In this document: positions 57,793-64,000 of the stretch, in pieces | Layout of the letters: each line of letters begins with the position of its first letter | How positions within the stretch are numbered: the stretch's first letter is position 1 | From: Stereocaulon alpinum | Lineage: Eukaryota > Ascomycota > Lecanoromycetes > Lecanorales > Stereocaulaceae | Direction: 5' to 3' | Length of the DNA: 64,000 bases | Assembly: GCA_018257865.1 (NCBI GenBank) | Contig: JAEUBA010000102.1 | Span: forward strand, 33,575-97,574 | Program-made: the position numbers and the translations under genes | Notes under the pieces: generated by a model | The model's input: the letters and a program-made list of their open reading frames with translations, nothing else | Told to the model about the DNA's origin: nothing | Database searches by the model: none

Positions 57793-58623
57793 CGATGAAA
57801 GTACCGACTACGCGAATCAGTGAATGGACCAAGTTCGCTGAAGATGGAAAAGAGCAGAATGTTGGATCAAGCTCAAAGTCATCTCGGCGTCATTCAGAGC
57901 CTCGACCAAACTGACGCGGAGAGCAAATTACCTGCCAGCTAAACCCCAGTCGCGATGTATTACCGAGCCTGTGGAGTCTCGAGAAGTCGTCCAGGATGAT
58001 AGTGAGCCGGTTCGTCTTCTGCATGCGAGCAATATGTCCGCGAATGGCATGGAACGGACGGCTCATGCCATCGATAACAGCTATGACTGTGAGGAAATAC
58101 CAGAATACCTAGTATTACCTGAGGCCTCACATTATGCCAAAAGGAAGAATGCGGATGTCCAACCCTCAGCGCCTGAACACCTTCCACCCTTTGAGTCGCC
58201 TGGCTACCGTCCTATCCCATGCATGACTGATCGCCAGGAGTTGCCAAGATTCAGCGGGCACATCTGCAACTCCAGCCTTCTCATCATCCTCAACTAAACT
58301 CCCTACCGTCTATAGACTACTGCAATACATCCAAATACTTACTGCGCCTGAAAAGCCTGTCTCTGCTGATGTCGACTATGTTGTTCCCGACTCGAAGCCC
58401 TCCGACGCCGCCAGCATGCGCTCCCTGAGCCCTGCCCGCCAGCAGTGTACGGGCCAATATATTTGGGAGGGATTCCCGGTACATGTATTCATAGTCTACC
58501 TGATGATACTTGCTCCCAATTCTCCCTTTGCGCATCTAGCCCTTTTCAATCTCCATACACTTCAAATGTTGAAAAACTGTCTGAACAAGTATATGGTACT
58601 CTTCGGCAAGCAATCTGCGCATA
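57793..58623. other. Intergenic
   Basis: A plus-strand frame at 57971-58297 is open and protein-like (EIPEYLVLPEASHYAKRKNA) but starts only at GTG and has no recognised domain. Could be a relic or an unresolved 3' exon. Not called. Confidence 0.3.
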
Positions 58624-59597
58624 CCCAAACTATAATAATGTCTCATAATTCAGAACTTTCCGTAGCGCCCCCACCAACTTTTGCTGCAAAACCTACGCAA
58701 CCGTCTGTAACCACCAACACGCCTAGAAATACCCCTAAACGGGCAGAATTAAGGCTAGAAACGCGTATAATTAGTCCTTCCTTAGTATAGCTACTTTGCG
58801 ACGGTTGCGCTGACCTCTCCTATCCTATAGTCCTCCGCCGCTATGCGTCTACCGCGTCCACCTCTCTCCTCCGTATATAAAGACCGTATCCAGCACCACC
58901 TCTTTATTGGATTAAGTCTAATTATAATAGCTGGTATTAAGAATTACTATAAATAGACTATGCGTAAATATTAACGTCTAATTAATACGTTTAGCACCTA
59001 TACCCCCCCCCCCTCCCCCTTACCTCTCTGTAACACTAACCAACTGACTGTATAGGGCGAGATAATTAGGTTAGGACTTAATTAACTCTACTGGCGTACT
59101 AGAACCTCGTTAAGGCTTCGGGTAGGGCGCTTAGCGGAGGTAGAGGTAGAGGCAGAGGCGGAGATACTGGTAGAGGCGGAGATACTGGTAGAGGCGGAGG
59201 TGCTGGCAGGCGTAGGTGCTAGCGGAGGCGGAGGCGGAGGTGCTAGGTTAGGGAGTTACTAGTAGAGACTTAGCGTTAGTAGACCTTTTTAATACAGACC
59301 TCCTTAGAGGCCTCTTCTGTAGCGGCGGCGGCGGTACAGCTGGTGGAGGTCTTCCTCTAGAAGAACGCCCTAGCGGTCGTATAGCAGCGTTGAAAATAGC
59401 TTCGGCGGCAGCGTTAGGGTTATTTAGAATATAGGATCTTCTAGCAATACCACAGCGGGGCTTTATTATTACTGTTTTTGGAAGCTTGTATAAAGAATTA
59501 GGCGTGTTGGTGGTTGCAGACGGTTGCGTAGGTTTTGCAGCAAAAGTTGGTGGGGGCGCTACGGAAAGTTCTGAATTATGAGACATTATAGTTTGGG
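58624..59597. mobile_element. 974-bp element with about 100-bp terminal inverted repeats carrying a coding start
   Basis: Terminal inverted repeats at 58624-58725 and 59499-59597 are near-identical: one substitution and one 3-nt insertion. Ends are CCCAAACTATAATGTCTC and its complement, with TA on both outer sides (58622-58623 and 59598-59599), again the Tc1/mariner-type pattern. Both repeats contain an ATG and the same first codons, beginning MSHNSELSVAPPPTFAAKPT. The interior holds G-rich (GGAGGTAGAGGTAGAGGCAG) and poly-C tracts and is very poor in CpA but rich in TpA on the plus strand. No transposase recognised. Confidence 0.82.
59248..59586 (-). CDS. Small ORF inside the inverted-repeat element (112 aa)
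   Basis: From the ATG in the right terminal repeat the minus strand is open for 112 aa: a Pro/Thr/Ala-rich start (MSHNSELSVAPPPTFAAKPT) shared with the other end, then a basic stretch (KTVIIKPRCGIARRSYILNN) and a Pro/Arg/Lys-rich end with PPPAVPPPPLQKRPLRRSVL. The plus-strand counterpart from the left repeat (ATG at 58639) diverges after about 30 residues and stops after 50. It resembles no transposase I know; it may be the truncated or RIP-altered N-terminus of one. Confidence 0.35.
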   Translation of the reverse strand: MSHNSELSVAPPPTFAAKPTQPSATTNTPNSLYKLPKTVIIKPRCGIARRSYILNNPNAAAEAIFNAAIRPLGRSSRGRPPPAVPPPPLQKRPLRRSVLKRSTNAKSLLVTP

Positions 59598-59769
59598 TAT
59601 CCCAATCTGATGCCTGTGCACCCGCTGAAACCCGTGCACACGAAATTGAACGGGCAAGGTGTTTGGTTTTCAAGAATATGATGTATATGTATCACTAGGC
59701 GCTCAAATAGTGTTCGGAGACGACGATTTCGATCAATCAAGGGGAGTCAGAGTTTTACGTATATAACTA

Positions 59770-60740
59770 CTGACTTACTACCTTACTGAAACCAACCAAC
59801 CTACCTCACAGTCCATCATCATCATCACCCCCCAAACCCACCCAAACACCTCATACCCCTCCACATCCATCAATCCATCCCATATACCCCAATCCACTTC
59901 CTTCATCTCATATCTCCCCTACCCCTTTCATGCTTTCCCATCCCATCCTATCCCATCCCATCCCATCACCACACATACATAACGAACGAACATATCCACA
60001 GCAACCCCCTTTCCCCCCCACCTGTGAACCCTGCAACCTAACCCATCCATCCAGCCAGCCAGCCAGCCAGCCACGTATATATAGGCTGAGAGAAGTAGAA
60101 TTTATCTAGTCGAGCTGGGTACGTATTATGATGTATTGCGCGGGTGATAGAGTAGGGTATGGATAGGATAGGATAAGATAGGATAGGATAAGATATGTGG
60201 GGTAGTTTCTCCTCTCGCTCTCCTTACGCGCTAGTTTAGTTTATATACAGGGCCGTCATATTTCTACTGCGTAAGGTAGGGACCTTAGGGTGGCTTTCTA
60301 CTCGTGCGGCTACCTAGAAGGTTGTGTTATGGAAATAGACTTGATGATAGACCTGGGATTAGAATCGGTGCTTATGATATGGGAGTCTTGAACCAGCCTG
60401 GGGCTCGCTCGCGCTCGAGGATCTTCGAGTTAGGGGGGGGGGGGGGGGGGGGGTGTTTGTTTAGATGGTGATGTTGATGTAGTGGGGTTGAGGGCGTTTG
60501 GGGGTTTTGGTGGAGGGGTGCGGGGTGATTGGGTACTTGGGGGGTGGGGGGTGTTGATGGTTGCGGGGTGAGTGGATGGGTGAGTGAGTGAGTGGATGGA
60601 GTTGGAAGAGAAAGTGTTGAGGTTCCGAGAGGGGTGCGTGCGGATTCTGCTGGGTTTTTTTGGTTTTGTGATGGGAGGATGGATTGGATTCTTGGTTGGT
60701 TATGTATAGTATCTAGATACTTCTGGTGTATTATCATTTC
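59770..60740. repeat. Simple-sequence and low-complexity tract
   Basis: Dense microsatellite region: CATCC and CCCAT tracts at about 59860-59975, (CCAG)n at about 60050-60075, GGATA/AGATA repeats at about 60155-60195, a run of 21 G at 60433-60453, and G-rich GGTGAGTGAGTGAG at about 60565-60595. The minus-strand reading frame here (60372-60737) is only Pro/His/Thr translation of the repeats and is not called as a gene. Confidence 0.8.
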
Positions 60741-60871
60741 CTAGGACAGCCATGACACTTTATTGGCTTGTCTTCGTCGACGCCATCATCCATTCTCTCC
60801 ATTTCGCACCAAGTCTAGTATTGACCATCTAGTGCGAGCCACAAAGTAGAAGTTCGTTCAATGTCAATAAG

Positions 60872-62395
60872 TCACACGATATCATGCGGCGCCATTTTCT
60901 CTCCTTCAAAAGAAGGTTCCTTGAGCTCAATATCCCCACGTTTAGTTTGATGCGTCGTGATAGAACGATTGCCATTGTCAACCGCGTTAAATTCGCCTGT
61001 CTGAAGCATTCGAGATTGATGCTGGTTCCTGGTTATCTGGGGTGCCCTGTCTCCATTAGAGAAGGCGTTTTTGATCCTCCAGTATTTACCTCCCGGGCGT
61101 GGGTCTCCTGTCGATGCTGATGGAGCTGTCGTGCTGGGTTCTGGTCCCGAGGGTCCCTTTTTGCTGCTTCGAGAGGCGAAAAGTCGAGACTTGATGGATG
61201 AGATGATCTCGTATTTGTAGAGAAAGTGTCGGGAAAAGGAAGCACAGGCCGGCATACACGCGACCATGATCGAGATGTTGGTTTCGACAATACTGGACAA
61301 AATTCAGTATGTTACCTCCTTATCAAAGCGAGTCTTTAGAGCAAGTAGTGGGAATAGTGAAACCCTGTGATTCAGGTGTGTAGTACTTACTTTAGTATAT
61401 CCACGATATAACCGTTCCAAAGTTCGTCGTTGCTGCGGAAGTCCTTGACCTTATAGACGAGACTCGCTGTGCTGGCGGCGCAAGCACTATAACATGCAGC
61501 AGTTAGTACCGATGATCAGGGAACGGAGTAACAGAGACGATGATAGGCGTGAGGAGAGGATTACGTCAGGCCTGTCATGAATATTGCCATGACTCCAATT
61601 TTCCGTTTCCGTCCCATCTGGAGCTTCAATACCATCGGAATGGGTAGGTAAAAAATGTAGAAATCCAACAACATGTAGAGAGTGCCCTGAACAACAGCCC
61701 ATGTCGATTGGTGGGAAGATCTTTCGACTTCTGTTAAGCTGCTAAACGACTCGCCATGCCGCGGTACGCATAAGGCACCAACAACAATTATCGATGCGAG
61801 GCCGACAACAGCTGTCCAGATGATACCGATATAGACGAGATGACGGAATCGAGCGGTTGGGGAGAAGAGGCGGAATAAGAGAAGTAAGATGGATGTTTTC
61901 GAGCATACGAGTGCAAAGGCCGCGACTATCGTCTCAGCTAGGATGATCTTGAAGTAGCTGGCAGTGAAGGCCGAAAGTGGTAAGTCCCAGCCATGTCTTG
62001 CGTAGTCATTGGTGCTAATAACTAGCCTACAAGTTTTGAAGTCAGCATCACTCTTCAGAAAGATCTTCTGATATGGAAGACAGGTTTCAAGGAGTGGAAT
62101 TCTCGTTGATGACTCGTAGACAGCTCACCAAGATCGCTTACCCGATATAGGCTAGAGAGAAGATTAAAGCGAGGACACAGGCTCCATCATCATATGAAGC
62201 TGAACGCGTGATTCGGAGGGTCGAGCACAACCGTATTGAAACCAGAATGACTGCCAAGACCGAGGTGATAACGCTGACGGCAACTATTGGATGCGCAAGG
62301 CTGACCGGATTGACGAAATTGGGTACGACACCAAGCGGCGGGGGGGTCGATGGGATCATATCCAGGCTGACGCCGGGTGGCAAAGAGGAAGCCAT
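60872..62395 (-). CDS. Rhodopsin/PTH11-like seven-helix membrane protein (second)
   Basis: Exons 62142-62395, 61565-62026, 61391-61486 and 60872-61292 on the minus strand give 410 aa. Start at MASSLPPGVSLDMIPS; the frame is open upstream but with no supporting features. Helices: HPIVAVSVITSVLAVILVSI with RLCSTLRITRSASYDDGACV, ALIFSLAYIG, TASYFKIILAETIVAAFALV followed by CSKTSILLLLFRLFSP, HLVYIGIIWTAVVGLASIIV, STWAVVQGTLYMLLDFYIFY, MGRKRKIGVMAIFMTGLT, and ILNIVETNISIMVACMPACA, the last assembled across an exon junction and matching the family's ExNxxIxxACxP motif. The C-terminal 110 residues are Ser/Arg/Lys-rich and cytosolic. Same family as the gene at 50.7-52.0 kb but clearly diverged from it; not a recent duplicate. 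Confidence 0.87.
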
Positions 62396-63871
62396 ATTAA
62401 GAAGTTTAGGATAGATTGTGAAGAGAAGGAAGATTGCTATAATATAAAGGACATTGTGGGGCCCTTTTGATCCTTTGGAGGGCCAAGATAAAGATGACGT
62501 TCGTCCTTCGTAGTCAAATAGACAAGTGGAGGGAAGCTGTGGCATCTGCCGTTTCACTAGATCAAATATGTGATATGACAATCTTCTCTATTACCAACTC
62601 CAGAATTGTGCCCCTCTTAGCCTAAGATCCATGGATCGGCAGTACAACCCTACGGCCAGGCTGAGATCGCGGGTAGATGCTATCATGCATAAGATCCACG
62701 TATGACGTCTATAAGACCGAGCGCTGGAGGAGGCACAGTGCATGCCGATTATCCCACGCTCGCCACGCATGGTTGGCCAGAATCCTCGTCTAGATACCTC
62801 CAGAGGACATCAGAGTTGCCCGACTGGAAGATCTTCTAACTTTGAAAACATGGAAATTATTCGTGTAAATTTGGTGAAGATTTGACTACAATGTGCGTTG
62901 AGTATTCCTGTCGTCAAGGTTGTAACTTTGCAGGCGCCAGGACTCAGCTCCAGATAGAAAGTACTTTGTCATCCCGGATCGTGTGAAGCGAGGAGGTGTT
63001 TGGAGGATGGCAGGAACGGAAACAAGGGCAGGTAAATGTTGCAACACAAACGGACTGATGACTGTGCATGCATCCTTCCAAACCCTTCACCATGGAGGGT
63101 ACAGTTCGGTAAGCAATGGACAACAAGCTTCGGTGACCACGGGTCCACGCCGTATCTGAATGTTTAGAGAAGGTAAGTGCAAGTATTACTCAAGTAGATC
63201 GATGAGATCTGGCATAGAGTCAGATCGTTAGCCACACATGCATCTACCTCGCCGCATTAGTCTCGATGGTCTGTAGCAGCTGCGCCTTTGCGGGCGTCGC
63301 TGCACTTTGTCGATCTCCGTGCAATCTGATCTTTTGAGTGGGACAGCGCACTTTAGCCTGTCCCCACTCTTTTTCCTCGTGTCTTGGATCTCACAGAAGA
63401 TCCGATAGACTCGAATACGGTGTGAGAGACGAAGGATTAAAGCCCAAGGTACGTATTTCCAACCCTGCGCGGGATGCTTCATGCATGTTACGGCTGTTCG
63501 GAAGGGGGGAGCTTCGGCCGGAGATTCCCCGTCAATCGCGTGGGGAGTTTCCCCCCATGCACGTTGCTCCTTTGAACTTTCTTAGGGCTGCTTGTTGCGC
63601 TTCCAGTGCCAATTCCATTTCCAAACTACGTGTTCGAGGTTGGGACCGGATTCGGGCCATCTCACTTGATACATGGCGCCAACTGTTTCATCAAGATTAG
63701 CGGAAATGTAAGCGGTGCTTGGCAATTTGTATTTCGTTGATCCTTCCAGAACTGTCACTGGTAATCTCTGTTAGATCGTACTTCTGTCGCCCGAATCCTT
63801 TAATACGACTGTATCGAAATACCATAGAGGACTTGCTTAGAGAACTTCGTCTGTCTCGATTTACGAGCTTC
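62396..63871. other. Gene-free region at right end
   Basis: No gene recognised. Possibly internal sequence next to the LTR-like fragment; a TGGCGCCA palindrome at about 63674-63681 is the sort of sequence found at retroelement primer-binding sites, but no gag or pol frame follows. Confidence 0.4.
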
Positions 63872-63994
63872 AATAACCTTTGGAATATTGAGGGTAACTT
63901 GTAGATTCTCTAGTAGGGACTGCTAGCTACTTATGTGCTCTGGGTGGTGGCGCGCTAGCGGTTGACTAAGCAACAGGCCTGAGGTGATATTCTA
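63872..63994 (-). repeat. LTR-like fragment, copy 2 (inverted relative to copy 1)
   Basis: Reverse complement of the fragment at 43216-43342, with about 90 well-conserved bases around CAGGCCTGTTGCTTAGTC and CTACTAGAGAATCTACAAG. It may continue beyond the window's right end. Confidence 0.7.
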
Positions 63995-64000
63995 ACGCTC

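Noticed and set aside
60372..60737. 121-aa minus-strand reading frame rich in Pro, His and Thr
   Set aside because: It is translation of simple repeats, including the poly-G run, with no domain character.
50666..62395. The two rhodopsin-like genes as a recent duplicate pair
   Set aside because: They differ in exon number, loop lengths and most residues; only family motifs are shared.

Overview
The window is nuclear DNA of a filamentous ascomycete (Pezizomycotina; a Dothideomycete would fit, but the class is not proven by sequence alone). The grounds are: genes split by many short introns (about 45-115 bp, GT...AG with CTAAC/CTAAT-like branch sites), a HET-domain gene, two rhodopsin/PTH11-type seven-helix proteins, a Gal80-like GFO/IDH/MocA oxidoreductase, a GT34 glycosyltransferase, and decayed repeats with RIP-like TpA-rich interiors. 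No rRNA, tRNA, CRISPR or plasmid feature was found.

Layout. 1.0-3.3 kb: ten-exon amino-acid/choline-type permease. 5.6-6.5 kb: ankyrin protein (minus). 8.6-9.3 kb: EXPERA/TMEM97-like protein with a disturbed 3' end (minus). 9.9-12.8 kb: Gemin2-like SMN-complex protein (plus), convergent with an F-box/LRR protein (minus). 12.8-15.8 kb: no gene recognised. 15.8-17.2 kb: mitochondrial-type HAD-IIA hydrolase. 17.2-20.0 kb: decayed tandem repeats with a gag-like fragment. 20.1-22.6 kb: 852-aa disordered protein (minus). 24.6-27.7 kb: glycine-rich repeat protein and an aquaporin, both minus. 29-39.4 kb: a run of five plus-strand genes or gene groups: TPR protein, PA-TM-RING ubiquitin ligase, EI24/RRT8-like membrane protein, and a large secreted PAN plus DUF4185-like protein. 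40.6-42.2 kb: 499-aa unknown. 44.2-45.5 kb: GFO/IDH/MocA oxidoreductase. 46.5-48.2 kb: HET protein bracketed by two TA-flanked inverted-repeat elements. 50.7-52.9 kb: rhodopsin-like protein and a small membrane protein. 54.0-55.0 kb: NmrA-like reductase. 56.2-57.8 kb: GT34 glycosyltransferase with a coiled-coil tail. 58.6-59.6 kb: a 974-bp element with about 100-bp terminal inverted repeats. 59.8-60.7 kb: simple repeats. 60.9-62.4 kb: second rhodopsin-like protein (minus). 63.9-64.0 kb: LTR-like fragment that also occurs inverted at 43.2 kb.

The genes do not form an obvious pathway or biosynthetic cluster; the window reads as ordinary mosaic fungal chromosome with housekeeping genes (Gemin2, HAD hydrolase, EI24-like, RING ligase, GT34) set among accessory genes (HET, PTH11-like, secreted protein). 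The least explained parts are the three long-inverted-repeat elements, especially the one at 58.6 kb whose repeats each carry the same start of a coding sequence, and the repeat block at 18.6-20.0 kb. Exon structures were read by eye from splice signals, phase and protein continuity; all exon sums given are multiples of three.
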